The notes: generated from the sequence alone by a model not told the origin. A DNA stretch of 64,000 nucleotides from Isosphaeraceae bacterium EP7 (GCA_038400315.1 CP151667.1:6025174-6089173); one strand, 5' to 3'. Positions 19,101-29,633 are shown, numbered from the stretch's first letter. Numbers and translations are program-made.

Positions 19101-19243
19101 TGTGTCCAACTCCGGGAGGTCGGGCGATTCTCCGCGGGCCGGTCGCCGCCTCGGCCCGAACCATCCCCCGGACCCTCCGCGAGCATATCCAGCTCATCGT
19201 GGTCGAGATCGTCGACGCGGTGTTCCACATTTCGACGGACCAT
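19097..19243 (-). CDS. Possible 48-aa peptide coupled to ynfA
   Basis: From ATG 19243 (AAAGGTG 5-6 nt upstream) to a TGA at 19097-19099 that overlaps the TTG start of ynfA. Highly charged, with an acidic middle ([15 protein letters not shown]) and a Gly/Arg-rich end. No homologue recognised. The ribosome-binding site and stop/start overlap are the only arguments; it could instead be a leader that couples ynfA translation. Confidence 0.4.
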   Translation of the reverse strand: MVRRNVEHRVDDLDHDELDMLAEGPGDGSGRGGDRPAENRPTSRSWTH

Positions 19244-19319
19244 GCTCACACCTTTGCGGAGATGGCCCCGGCGGGGGATCGAGGGCCGAGGGCACTCATC
19301 GCCCCGATGATCCTGGGCT

Positions 19320-19724
19320 TCAGAATCCATGCACGGCCAGGTCGAAGACGAGGGGCAGAAGGATCAGAGCCAGGATCGGTCCGCAGAGGATGCAGAGCCA
19401 GAAGAGCAGTCGCTTGCTGATGATCCTGTAGCGGACGAGATAGAGGATGATCGAGACGAAGAGCAGGACGATCACGACGCCGGGGAGCCGCATGTCTCCC
19501 CTCTCCCGCTTCATCGACTCGGCAACGGCGGTCGCGACCATGGCCACGACCGTCACCCGGTTGAAGATCAGGGATTTGTCGACGGGCGGACGGGGCTCGA
19601 GGTCGTCGTGCGGATTCCAGCGTTCAAATGGGTCGTCTCCGGGGAGATCCATCGGCTCGTCGGGGCCTCGCCGGATCAGTGGCATTCCCTGTCTTCCGAG
19701 CCGCCTCAGAAAGTCGAAGTGCAT
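19320..19724 (-). CDS. Hypothetical membrane protein
   Basis: 134 aa from ATG 19724, which has GGAGGT about 10 nt upstream. The frame is open to 19970 but that part looks non-coding. A polar, proline-rich N-terminal half (about 1-60) is followed by a hydrophobic segment near residue 60 (VTVVAMVATAVA) and two strong membrane helices (VVIVLLFVSIILYLV and LLFWLCILCGPILALILL). No family recognised. It lies about 76 bases before the small frame leading into ynfA, on the same strand, and may belong to that transcript. Confidence 0.65.
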   Translation of the reverse strand: MHFDFLRRLGRQGMPLIRRGPDEPMDLPGDDPFERWNPHDDLEPRPPVDKSLIFNRVTVVAMVATAVAESMKRERGDMRLPGVVIVLLFVSIILYLVRYRIISKRLLFWLCILCGPILALILLPLVFDLAVHGF

Positions 19725-19961
19725 GTCCGATGTTACCTCCCCGACAGCTTCCTGTCTGCGTTGATGCAGGCGGACATCAAGCCTCATCGTGGACGGGCGA
19801 GCCAAGTCGGGCGATGCTGGATGTGACCGCATCGAATCTTCCGTCAGCCGCTTCGACGCATCCGGACCAATTCGGAAACACGCACTGAGCACGCTCTTGG
19901 ATGCCATGCTCGGATGATCGGATGTGAAATCTCCCTCCGCTATCCCCTTGGACACCATCGG

Positions 19962-20702
19962 ATGCCCCATCGACCAATCGCTCGCCCTCTCTTCCCGGCC
20001 GCACTCCTAATCGCGGCGATCTCGTCGGGAGCAAGTCCGGTCGAGCGGCCGGCCGCCGATGTGTATGAGCCAACCTCGCGGTACGAAGTCCGCCAGGTCG
20101 AGGGCTGGACGGTGCTCGTCCACAAGGGATTTCTCGCCGATGAGCCGGCCCTGGCCGAGCGGACGATCTCGCTGCTCGGGAGGCAGCTCGACGAGATCAT
20201 CAGGCGGGTGCCAGCCGGGGCTCTGGAGAAATTACGGACGATCCGGATCTGGGTCGAGGAGGCCGAGCCTCATCACCCTTGCATGGCCTATCACCCCGAC
20301 GCCGGCTGGCTGACCGAGCATGGGATGAATCCCGAGAAGGCGGGCTGCGTCGAGCTGGCCAACGCCAGGAACTTTTCGAGCTGGACGCTGGATCAGCCCT
20401 GGATGGTCCTGCACGAGCTGGCCCACGGGTTTCATCACCAGCACCTGGAGGGGGCCTACGAGAACAAGGACGTCGAAGGCGCCTACCGGCGGGCGATGGA
20501 GGCGAAGCGGTACGACTCGGTCCTGCGCCTCAGTGGTCGCAAGGAGAAGGCGTACGCGGCGACCAACCCGATGGAGTATTTCGCCGAGGCCACCGAGGCC
20601 TACTTCGGCACCAACGACTTCTACCCGTTCGTCCGCCCCGAGCTGGCCGAGCACGACCCCGAGCTGGCCGAGCTGCTCGCCAGGCTCTGGGGCGTGCGGT
20701 GA
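19962..20702 (+). CDS. Secreted HExxH zinc metallopeptidase-like protein
   Basis: 246 aa from ATG 19962, the Met before a hydrophobic signal (ARPLFPAALLIAAISSGAS). The zinc motif HELAH sits at about residues 157-161 (WMVLHELAHGFHHQH). About 50 residues later comes a glutamate-rich helix (NPMEYFAEATEAYFG) that could give the third zinc ligand, as in gluzincins. The N-terminal YEVRQVEGWTVLVHKGF and GALEKLRTIRIWVEE recur in planctomycete secreted proteins annotated as metallopeptidases. Substrate unknown. Convergent with the methyltransferase gene 9 bases away. Confidence 0.75.
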   Translation: MPHRPIARPLFPAALLIAAISSGASPVERPAADVYEPTSRYEVRQVEGWTVLVHKGFLADEPALAERTISLLGRQLDEIIRRVPAGALEKLRTIRIWVEEAEPHHPCMAYHPDAGWLTEHGMNPEKAGCVELANARNFSSWTLDQPWMVLHELAHGFHHQHLEGAYENKDVEGAYRRAMEAKRYDSVLRLSGRKEKAYAATNPMEYFAEATEAYFGTNDFYPFVRPELAEHDPELAELLARLWGVR

Positions 20703-20711
20703 GGATCGAGC

Positions 20712-21494
20712 CTATGCGGCCAGCTTGCGGCCGACGAGGACGGCCAGCGGGAAGGAGAACTGGATCGCCCCGTGCTCGTCGCGCCTGGCGTTGACTCCCA
20801 GGCGGTCGCGGCCGAGGTCTTCGGCGAAGAGGGAGCGGACCTCGTCGGCGGCTCCCGGCTCGGGGAAGGACGCGGCCAGCAGCGAATCGAGGTCGACGTC
20901 CAGCTTGTAGAAGACGATCGACGGCCCCGTCAGGCCCGCGCGGACGAACAGGGAGGTCAACTCGCCAAGGCCCAGAGCCCGGACGTGCGACGGGTCGCGG
21001 AGGCGTTCGGCGCGGTCATAGGCCTCCCCCTGCTCGGGGCTGCTTGAATAGACGTCGACCACCACGACGCGCCCGCCCGGCTCGGTCACGCGGACCATCT
21101 CGGCCAGGGCTTTGGCGGGTTCGAGCAGGTGATGGAAGCTATATCGGGTGAAGGCGACCGAGAAGGAGGCCGCGTCGAAGGGCAAGGCGTCCACGTCGCC
21201 GACGTGCCAGGCCAGGTTTTCCAGCCCCTTGGATTGCTGGAGCGCGCGGGCCTGATCGATCATGGCCGGGGTCAGGTCGAGTCCGACGACGTGCAGGGCG
21301 TGGGCCGCGAAGTCGCAGGCCACCAGCCCCGGGCCGCAGGCCAGGTCGAGCACTCGGTCCCCCGGGCCGATCTGCGCGACCTCGCGAACAAGCGCCATCG
21401 AATCTTCCGCCGAGTGCGCCCGGAACTCGGCGAACGGCGCCGCCTGCCTGGTGAACTGATCCACGATCAGACGCTTCTGGGTCTCGTCATTCAT
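20712..21494 (-). CDS. Class I SAM-dependent methyltransferase
   Basis: 260 aa from ATG 21494, which has GGGAG about 10 nt upstream. Motif I is VLDLACGPGLVACDF, the acidic residue ending strand 2 is in VVGLDLTPAMIDQA, then VGDVDALPFDAASF, and post-motif FTRYSFHHLLEPAKALAEM. This is the UbiE/Methyltransf_11 pattern. The acceptor cannot be told. A single cytoplasmic gene about 90 bases behind the DUF6655-like gene on the same strand. Confidence 0.88.
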   Translation of the reverse strand: MNDETQKRLIVDQFTRQAAPFAEFRAHSAEDSMALVREVAQIGPGDRVLDLACGPGLVACDFAAHALHVVGLDLTPAMIDQARALQQSKGLENLAWHVGDVDALPFDAASFSVAFTRYSFHHLLEPAKALAEMVRVTEPGGRVVVVDVYSSSPEQGEAYDRAERLRDPSHVRALGLGELTSLFVRAGLTGPSIVFYKLDVDLDSLLAASFPEPGAADEVRSLFAEDLGRDRLGVNARRDEHGAIQFSFPLAVLVGRKLAA

Positions 21495-21587
21495 CCGCAA
21501 TTTCTCCCATCAACGCCGGAGTCAACTCTGTGCAATGCCTCGCTTCGGAGGCAGGCCGGCGTGTAGAGGTTCGTTCGGTGCATGCGG

Positions 21588-22211
21588 TCAGAGGCCGCTG
21601 CGTCGGGGGTAGTCTTCCAGCTCGTGCATGGTCGTCTTGCGCGAGATCTCCGCCGCGCCGAAGAACTTACGGTCGAGGGCCTCGGCGCGGACGATGTCGC
21701 CGGATTCCCAGACGAGTCGGTGCGAGGAGACGTCGTAGGCGGCCAGGGCAAGCTTGACGACGGCATCCTGGCGACTCTTGCGGGTGATCGCCTGCGTCTG
21801 CATGCTGGCCGTCGCCAGAGGGAAGAGGCCCGGGGTGATGTTGGCGCCCGGGATGTTCATCCGGCGGTCGACCTCGTCGGTGCCGTAGGCCGCCGCGGCG
21901 ACCTCGACGACGACCTGCGCATCCTTGCGGGTCTCGACCAGGAGCAGGCCCTGCCTGGCCATCGAACGACGCAGGTTGAACTGGAGCCAGCCCGCATCGT
22001 CGGCCTTCAGCATCGACGTATCGAGGTAGGCCCGGGCACCCGCCAGCGGTCGGAAGTCGACGCAGTCGATCGCGCGGTTCGCGGTGCCCGTCAGCATCAA
22101 CTGCTCGGAACCGGCCCGCGCTGAGCCGGTAATCTTGGCCGTCACCCCCGCGCAGCCGCCCAGGGGCGCGAGCGTCAGGGCGACGATCAGGGCCCTCGTC
22201 AAGTCGGCCAT
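21588..22211 (-). CDS. Lipoprotein resembling the planctomycete DUF6655 family
   Basis: 207 aa from ATG 22211, chosen because the signal plus lipobox (LIVALTLAPLGGC) starts here. A frame from 22253 would add 14 polar residues in front. After the Cys come GSARAGSEQLMLTGTANRAI and FRPLAGARAYLDTSML, then TRKDAQVVVEVAAAAYGTDE and LALAAYDVSSHRLVWESG. I recall this pattern as DUF6655, a lipoprotein family of unknown function; that name is from memory. It lies 108 bases downstream of the DUF1501 gene, same strand. Confidence 0.7.
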   Translation of the reverse strand: MADLTRALIVALTLAPLGGCAGVTAKITGSARAGSEQLMLTGTANRAIDCVDFRPLAGARAYLDTSMLKADDAGWLQFNLRRSMARQGLLLVETRKDAQVVVEVAAAAYGTDEVDRRMNIPGANITPGLFPLATASMQTQAITRKSRQDAVVKLALAAYDVSSHRLVWESGDIVRAEALDRKFFGAAEISRKTTMHELEDYPRRSGL

Positions 22212-22319
22212 CCCAGGGTTCCCGCAGGCCGATCCGTCCTTCATACCCTGCAAGATCGGCAGAACCGGCGGGATCAGGCCAGCTTTCCCCGGCTGGCCCG
22301 AGAAGGCCTCAGCGTGAGG

Positions 22320-23744
22320 TCAGGAGAAGAGGTCCGTGATGGCGTGGCCCTCGGTGACGCGGAGGGGACGGCCGAGGTGATCGTTGATCATGGTGTCGGA
22401 GTCGACGCCAAACGCATGGAGGATGGTCGCGGCGAAGTCTTCGGGGCTGACGGGCCGGTCCTTCACGTAGCCCGCGTTCTTGTCGCTCGTGCCGTAAACC
22501 TGGCCGCCGCGCACCCCGCCGCCCGCCATGAGCTGGGTGTAGCACGAGCCCCAGTGGTCGCGGCCCGCCATGCTGTTGATCTTGGGAGTCCGGCCGAAGT
22601 CCCCGGCGACGACGACCAGGGTCTCGTCGAGCAGGCCGCGGGCGTCGAGGTCTTCCAGCAGGGCCGAGAACGAGCGGTCAAAGGACGGGGCGCAATATTC
22701 GTGCGTGAGCATCTGCTGGCCGTTGAGGATCCCGCCGACCCCGCAAATCTCGGTCGTCACGCCGTGGTTGTCCCACATGTTGAACTGGCAACCCTTGGGG
22801 TCGAAGTAGGTCCAGAAGACGTTCACCATCCGGACGCCCGACTCGACGAGCCGACGGGCCAGCAGGAAGCTCTGGCCGTACTCATTGCGACCGTAGCGGT
22901 CGCGGACGTTGACCGGCTCGCGCTCCAGGTCGAAGGCCCGACGACAGGCGGGGCCGGAGAGCATCTCGACGGCCGTGTTGTTGTAAGCATCCCAGCGCGT
23001 GTGCACCTCGGGCTTCGACGCAAGCCCGTTGCCCGGCTCGATCCCCGCGAGCAGCGACCGGCGGCCGGTGTAGCGGCGGGCGTCGACGCCCTCGGGCAAT
23101 TCGAGCGCATCGAGCTTCAACGTCTTGGGGGCCAGCGAGTCGTACTTGGGCTCGTTGAGCGCCACTGGGTCGAACGGAGCCCCGAGGAAGCCGGCCGACT
23201 GCCCTTTGTGCGGCGGCGAGAGCGTGGTGAACGGCCTGGGCAGGATGACCCAGGGGGGAAGCACGCCGCAATCACCCTTGAGCTTGTGCAGAATGGCCCC
23301 GAGCGCCGGGTGGTCGGTGCGGGCGACGAAGACGTCATTCGGCTGCGACGGCTTGCAGCCTTGCAGCGTGTGCGCGATGCCGTAGTTGTGGTCGACGCTG
23401 CCGTGGTTCATCGACCGGATCACGGCCAGCTTGTCCGCATGCGTCGCGAGCCTGGGGATCAGCTCGGTGAACATGATCCCGGGGACGTTCGTCTCGATCG
23501 GCTTGAAGACGCTGCGAATCCCCTCGGCCGCGTCGGGCTTGGGGTCCCAGAGGTCGAGCTGAGACGGCCCGCCGCACAGGAAGATATAGATGCAGTTCTT
23601 GGCCGTGCCGCCCGGCCCTCCGCCCGACCCGCTAGCCCGCTGCAATCCCAGCAAGGGAACCCCGCCCATCCCCGCCAGGCCGAGTTGAAGAAGCCTGCGG
23701 CGGCTGACGACCCCGAGCCCCTTGGCGGCGAGCAGGTTGACCAC
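22320..23744 (-). CDS. DUF1501 (sulfatase-superfamily) Tat-type protein
   Basis: 474 aa from GTG 23744, which has AAGGGG 7-8 nt upstream. The N-terminus SRRRLLQLGLAGMGGVPLLG is a Tat-type signal. The DUF1501 pattern follows: CIYIFLCGGPSQLDLWDPKP, SMNHGSVDHNYGIAHTLQG, VDARRYTGRRSLL, WDNHGVTTEICGVGG, SFSALLEDLDARGLLDETLV, GDFGRTPKINSMAGRDHWGS and DHLGRPLRVTEGH. Family knowledge: related to alkaline phosphatase/sulfatase folds and massively expanded in planctomycetes, often paired with DUF1549/DUF1553 cytochromes. No such partner is adjacent here. Reaction unknown. Confidence 0.92.
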   Translation of the reverse strand: MVNLLAAKGLGVVSRRRLLQLGLAGMGGVPLLGLQRASGSGGGPGGTAKNCIYIFLCGGPSQLDLWDPKPDAAEGIRSVFKPIETNVPGIMFTELIPRLATHADKLAVIRSMNHGSVDHNYGIAHTLQGCKPSQPNDVFVARTDHPALGAILHKLKGDCGVLPPWVILPRPFTTLSPPHKGQSAGFLGAPFDPVALNEPKYDSLAPKTLKLDALELPEGVDARRYTGRRSLLAGIEPGNGLASKPEVHTRWDAYNNTAVEMLSGPACRRAFDLEREPVNVRDRYGRNEYGQSFLLARRLVESGVRMVNVFWTYFDPKGCQFNMWDNHGVTTEICGVGGILNGQQMLTHEYCAPSFDRSFSALLEDLDARGLLDETLVVVAGDFGRTPKINSMAGRDHWGSCYTQLMAGGGVRGGQVYGTSDKNAGYVKDRPVSPEDFAATILHAFGVDSDTMINDHLGRPLRVTEGHAITDLFS

Positions 23745-24330
23745 TCGAGATCCCCTTCGACGATCGCGGGCTGGACTTGCGCCGGGACATCCGGGACCGC
23801 GATTGTAAGCCGGCGAAATGGAGTGTTCAACAAAAATCAGAGGTCGAACCAGGGTGAGGGAAGGAAGAGGCAGTCGTGCTTCACGCCAGAGCCAGCCCCC
23901 CGATTTCACGCCTGATCTGCCCGACAACTCTGTCAAAAACCAGCCCTTCTCCCAGTTTGCCAGGCTTCACCAGAAGCTTGTCAGTCGAAAAAGGATGGAC
24001 GACTTCCGAAGATATTCGGAGGAGCAATGAGGCGTCACACCCTGAGAGATCGAGAATGAGAGTTCCCGGCGGCCGATCGACGAGCGATTGCCCCGATCGT
24101 TTTCCACTCGACAAGCGACCCCGGACAAACCGTCATCTGCTCGGAGCGGCCGCTTCGCGTGCAATGATGACCAATCGCGGAACGACCTCTTGAGTGAGCC
24201 GCTCAAGCTGGGTAGTGACAGGGGCAAGGGTGACCGAACACCGGCGCCCGAGACATGCGGATGAACCCGCGTGTCTCGAACCCCCAAGCATGTGACAATG
24301 AACGCAGTCTGCAACTTCGAGGATGAGAAT
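23745..24330. other. Intergenic, no gene recognised
   Basis: About 590 bases between the leftward DUF1501 gene and the rightward DUF1801 gene. Several short frames exist on both strands but none has a good start or recognisable domain. The DUF1501 promoter should lie near its left end. Confidence 0.45.
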
Positions 24331-24738
24331 ATGGAAAAGTCGGGCGAGAGCCAGGGTCAGTCGGCATCGGAGCTCATCTCGAAAAAGATCGCCGAACTCG
24401 GTGACTGGCGAGGGGATACCCTCGGCAGAATGCGCGAGCTCATCAAGGAAGCCGACCCTGACGTCGTCGAGGAGTGGAAGTGGAAGGGCACGCCGATCTG
24501 GTCGCACGACGGCATCATCTGCACCGGCGAATCCTACAAGAATGTCGTGAAGCTGACCTTCGCCAAGGGCGCATCTCTGACGGATCCAGCCCATCTCTTC
24601 AATTCGAGTCTTGACGGAAACACACGCCGCGCGATCGACATCCACGTCGGAGAAGAGGTCGACGAGTCCGCCTTCAAGGCGCTCATTGGCCAGGCGGTCG
24701 CCCTCAATCGTTCCGGCAAGTCGAAGCCTTCGAAGTGA
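24331..24738 (+). CDS. DUF1801 domain protein
   Basis: 135 aa from ATG 24331, after GAGGA about 9 nt upstream; in-frame ATGs at 24301 and earlier are possible. The DUF1801 (YdhG-like) core is clear: LISKKIAELGDWRGDTLGRM, then EADPDVVEEWKWKGTPIWSH, DGIICTGESYKNVVKLTFAKG and RAIDIHVGEEVDESAFKALI. Family knowledge: a small fold related to iron-chaperone/YdhG proteins, without agreed function. Single gene; an IS66 relic follows directly. Confidence 0.88.
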   Translation: MEKSGESQGQSASELISKKIAELGDWRGDTLGRMRELIKEADPDVVEEWKWKGTPIWSHDGIICTGESYKNVVKLTFAKGASLTDPAHLFNSSLDGNTRRAIDIHVGEEVDESAFKALIGQAVALNRSGKSKPSK

Positions 24739-24752
24739 GCGTTGACGGCGGC

Positions 24753-25024
24753 ATGATTGCCGAGACGCCTCTCCCGCGAGATCCCTGGGACCAGATCACG
24801 CCCGCTGTGCAGGCGGCAGTCCTCGCGCTGAGACCGTCCCTGGAGCGGCGGATCGCCGCGCTGGAGGCGCAGCTTTGACAGGACTCATCCAACTCCTCCA
24901 AGCCCGTTCCAGCGACCCGATCCACGTCAGACACCGTCCGCCCCGGCCGCTCTCAGGGAAGAGGCGAGGCGGGCAGCGGGGGCACGAGAGGTCCGTCGCC
25001 CCCACGCTCGTGGCCGGGGCGTGA
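24753..25024 (+). pseudogene. IS66-family transposase remnant (5' fragment, stop plus frameshift)
   Basis: Frame one (ATG 24753 to TGA 24876) reads LRPSLERRIAALEAQL, stop, then QDSSNSSK. This is the coiled N-terminus of IS66 TnpC with a stop where Asn is expected. The continuation ARSSDPIHVRHRPPRPLSGK and GKRRGGQRGHERSVAPTLV is in another frame and ends at a TGA at 25022-25024. An intact TnpC is about 450-500 aa; the catalytic part is missing. No terminal inverted repeats or TnpA/TnpB seen. Family assignment rests on the SNSS(K/R)PPSSDP and RRGGQ.GH patterns I know from IS66. Confidence 0.75.
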
Positions 25025-25145
25025 GTGGCAGCACGATACGCCCAGACGGGCATCCCGCTGCTGGACTCGCCGTTGCGGGCGGCTTACATTGAGCGATCAG
25101 GGTTCCGGAATGGTTGATCTCTCCCTCAACCTGGAGGCCCGATCG

Positions 25146-26408
25146 ATGTCCGATTCCGATGAAATCCCGATGGATCGTCGCGCGTTCGTCCAGAACGGTG
25201 CGGCCGCGACAGTCGCGGCGACGGCCCTGTCGCAAGCGCCGACTCTGGCTCAGGACGCCAAGCCGGGCGCCGATAAGCCGGTCGAAATCCCCAGGCGCAT
25301 GCTGGGTGATACAGGTGTGGCGGTGACAATCCTGAATGGCGGAACCGCCCGCGCGCCCGACGCCCTCGACCGGCTCCTGCGGTTCGAGTACAGCCGCGGC
25401 GTCCGCTTCTTCGACACGGCGGCGACGTATGGGACGGAGGGTGGATTCAAGACATGGTTCGCCGCCATGCCTGAGGTTCGTCCCCAGATCTTTCTCGCCA
25501 CGAAGGACGGCGTCGCGCGGCCCAGCGACATGATCAAGCGAGTCGACCTGCGGCTGGAGGCGCTCGGGACAGATTACATCGACTTGCTTTACTTCCATGC
25601 ACTGTCAGGAAAATCGGTCGACTACGGGCTGACCCGCAACGAGATGGACTGGCCCAAGAGCAAGGAGATGAAAGAGACGATCGCCGCCCTCAAGAAAAGC
25701 GGGAAGGTGCGGTTCGTCGGTTTCGCGACCCATGACCAGCTCCGGGCCGAGCAGCTCGAGGCCGCAGCCGAGGGTGGCCTGATGGACGCCGTCATGGTCG
25801 CCATGAATCCGTGGTTGGAGAAGGATTCTCCACTCAACCGGGCCATCGACGCTTGCTACAAGAAGAAGATCGGCCTGGTGGCGATGAAGGTCGTGGCCGG
25901 TCACCTGGTCATCTCCGGCTTCGAGCGGAGCTTGAAGCATTTGCGGCTCGATGCCCCGGTCTTGAAGGAGCGAGGCCTCAACCCTTATCAAGGGATTTTG
26001 CAGGCCCTCTGGTCTGATGAGCGGATCGCCTCCGTCTGCGTGGCCATGGGGAACACCGACGAGGTCAACCAGAACACCGAGGCCGCCCGGCGTTACCAGC
26101 GCATGAAGCCATCCGAGATTCAGGAGTTGCGTGTCGCGATGCTGGGTGCCGGCCCGACGATGTGCGCGGAATGCGACGGCAGGTGTGAACTCGCCGCGGG
26201 CACGAACGCTCGCCTGGGCGACTTGACCCGCTTTCTCACGTACCACGAGCATCATGGCGCCCGCCAACACGCCCGTGATGCCTATACCAAGCTCACGCCG
26301 GGCGAGCGCGACTGGAGCGGCGCCGATCTCGAGGCCGCCAGGGCTGCCTGCCCGACCAAGCTCGACTTCGCCCGGCTCCTGCCCGAAGTGGATCGATTGC
26401 TGACCTGA
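25146..26408 (+). CDS. Tat-type secreted aldo/keto reductase family protein
   Basis: 420 aa from ATG 25146, which has GGAGG 8 nt upstream. A Tat-like signal (DRRAFVQNGAAATVAATAL) precedes an aldo/keto reductase barrel: ILNGGTARAPDALDRLLR, GVRFFDTAATYG (catalytic Asp/Tyr region), VDLRLEALGTDYIDLLYFH, KSGKVRFVGFATHD. The C-terminal region carries a short cysteine cluster (MCAECDGRCELAAG) where iron-sulfur-binding relatives have a full 4Fe-4S set; here it is minimal. Likely a periplasmic oxidoreductase with unknown substrate. A paralogue of the gene at 35109-36338. Confidence 0.85.
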   Translation: MSDSDEIPMDRRAFVQNGAAATVAATALSQAPTLAQDAKPGADKPVEIPRRMLGDTGVAVTILNGGTARAPDALDRLLRFEYSRGVRFFDTAATYGTEGGFKTWFAAMPEVRPQIFLATKDGVARPSDMIKRVDLRLEALGTDYIDLLYFHALSGKSVDYGLTRNEMDWPKSKEMKETIAALKKSGKVRFVGFATHDQLRAEQLEAAAEGGLMDAVMVAMNPWLEKDSPLNRAIDACYKKKIGLVAMKVVAGHLVISGFERSLKHLRLDAPVLKERGLNPYQGILQALWSDERIASVCVAMGNTDEVNQNTEAARRYQRMKPSEIQELRVAMLGAGPTMCAECDGRCELAAGTNARLGDLTRFLTYHEHHGARQHARDAYTKLTPGERDWSGADLEAARAACPTKLDFARLLPEVDRLLT

Positions 26409-26506
26409 TGAGCGGTGCAGTTGCGGCCACCCCGCTCCACGGGAACCCACCGGCGGATGCCATGAGTGGTGCATCGGGACATGACGGCGATCGGCCGACA
26501 AATGAT

Positions 26507-26550
26507 GGAGGCCGATCCATGAGTGATATTTGCTTCATGGATCGGCCTCC
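26507..26550. terminator. Perfect 16-bp hairpin between convergent genes
   Basis: 26507-26522 (GGAGGCCGATCCATGA) is the exact reverse complement of 26535-26550, with a 12-base AT-rich loop. Placed between the convergent aldo/keto reductase and esterase genes, so probably a bidirectional terminator. Confidence 0.75.
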
Positions 26551-26567
26551 GACTCAGGGTGCGTCGA

Positions 26568-27479
26568 TCACTTCGCCTTGTCGAGGAACCCTTGCCCCTT
26601 CAGCCAGATCTCGCAGAGGCCCGGCCAGGTGCTGAAGCCGGGCTCTCCGCTGCCCAGGCCCAGGCCGTGGCGGCCCTTCTCGAAGATGTGCAGTTCGCTG
26701 GGAACCTTGGCCTTGCGCAAGGCCAGCACGAACAGGAGGCTGTTCTCGGGGGGGACGGCGGTGTCGGCGTCGGTCTGGGCGATGAAGGTGGGCGGGGTCT
26801 CGGCGGTCACCTGGGTCTCGTTGGACAGGCTGGCCACCAGGGCGGGGTCGGGGTTGTCGCCCAGAAGGTTACGGAGCGAGCCTCCGTGGCCGTAGGGGGT
26901 GGCCATCGCGATGACGGGGTAGAGCAGGATCGCGCGGTCGGGCCGGCTGCTCTGGCGATCGATCGGGTCGGCGGCGTCAGGCTTGCCGGCGTCGAAGTGG
27001 GTGGCGGCGGTTGAGGCGAGGTGGCCGCCGGCGGAGAAGCCGAGGATGGCGACCCGCTTGGGGTCGAGGTTCCACTCACCGGCGCGGGCACGCAAGGTGC
27101 GGATGGCACGCTGGGCGTCATGGAGCATGACTGGGTGGTGATATTTCGGCCCCAGCCGATATTCAAGGACGCCGGCGGCGATGCCCAGCTTGGCGAACCA
27201 CTCGGCGACGTCGTGCCCTTCATAGCCAATGGCCAGGCCGCCGTAGCCGCCGCCCGGGCAGACGACCACCGAGGCACCCGTGGCCTTGGCGGGATCGGGC
27301 AGGTGCATGGTCAGCTTGGGGATGTCGGCGGATTCGGTCCCCTTGGCGCCCGGGGCGCCGTCGGCCCAGAGCGGGAACGTGACTGGCGCCGCGGCGTCGC
27401 TGGAGCGTGCGTTCAGGGCGATCGAGGCGAGGCCGAAGGCGGCCAGCATCAGGGTCCGTCGCGGACTGGGTCGGGCCAT
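26568..27479 (-). CDS. Secreted alpha/beta hydrolase, acetylxylan-esterase/BD-FAE-like
   Basis: 303 aa from ATG 27479 (AGGGTG upstream). A twin-Arg/hydrophobic signal (RRTLMLAAFGLASIAL) ends near SSDAAA. The mature protein shows the oxyanion motif VVVCPGGGYGGLAIGYEG, HDAQRAIRTLRARAGEWNLD, nucleophile Ser in GFSAGGHLAS, an acid in QTDADTAVPPENS, and the catalytic His in FEKGRHGLGLG. Family knowledge: this pattern occurs in dienelactone-hydrolase-like carbohydrate esterases common in planctomycetes. Role inferred: periplasmic deacetylation of polysaccharide. Confidence 0.85.
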   Translation of the reverse strand: MARPSPRRTLMLAAFGLASIALNARSSDAAAPVTFPLWADGAPGAKGTESADIPKLTMHLPDPAKATGASVVVCPGGGYGGLAIGYEGHDVAEWFAKLGIAAGVLEYRLGPKYHHPVMLHDAQRAIRTLRARAGEWNLDPKRVAILGFSAGGHLASTAATHFDAGKPDAADPIDRQSSRPDRAILLYPVIAMATPYGHGGSLRNLLGDNPDPALVASLSNETQVTAETPPTFIAQTDADTAVPPENSLLFVLALRKAKVPSELHIFEKGRHGLGLGSGEPGFSTWPGLCEIWLKGQGFLDKAK

Positions 27480-27831
27480 GGGGCACCCTGCCTTTACTTG
27501 GAGAAGTCGTCGTCCGTCTGGATGCTACGGGAGGCGAAGGGGCCGAGTGTCGCGGGCGCCGACGGGCCTGTCAAACCCCTGCCCCGGAATGTCAGGGCTC
27601 GACGCCAGTCTGCCAAAAAGGCAGATCGAGGGGGAAATCGTCAAAGGCCCAGGTTTACTCAAACCGTTTTAATGAATCGACTTAAGAATTTTTTCTGAGG
27701 TCCGGCACGCATCGTGCATCTCCCCGCGTCTGTAACACGGCGGTCGGGACCCGATTCGGGGCCAGGCCGTCGCGACCGTCCCAGGCTTCGGCGTCAGGGC
27801 GGGTGGAGTCGGCGACGCAGGAGAATGCACC
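27480..27831. other. groEL1 leader region
   Basis: About 350 bases. Upstream part GC-rich, then an AT-rich patch (27655-27700) that probably holds the groEL promoter. The 11-mer CGACTTAAGAA at 27678-27688 recurs in the ffh leader. I looked for the CIRCE operator (TTAGCACTC-N9-GAGTGCTAA) and do not see it. Confidence 0.5.
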
Positions 27832-29508
<1,677 letters not shown>

Positions 29509-29633
29509 GCCGGATTGCTCCGGTTCCCTGCCGCTCGACGTCGCATTACGAAACGAACCCGAGAATTCATCAACGGCCGTCCGGCCCCGCCCAGAGTGGC
29601 CGGGCGGCCTTCGAACGACTGAGGAAGCCCGAG

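Noticed and set aside
27480-27831. CIRCE/HrcA operator before groEL1
   Set aside because: Neither half of the consensus inverted repeat is found.
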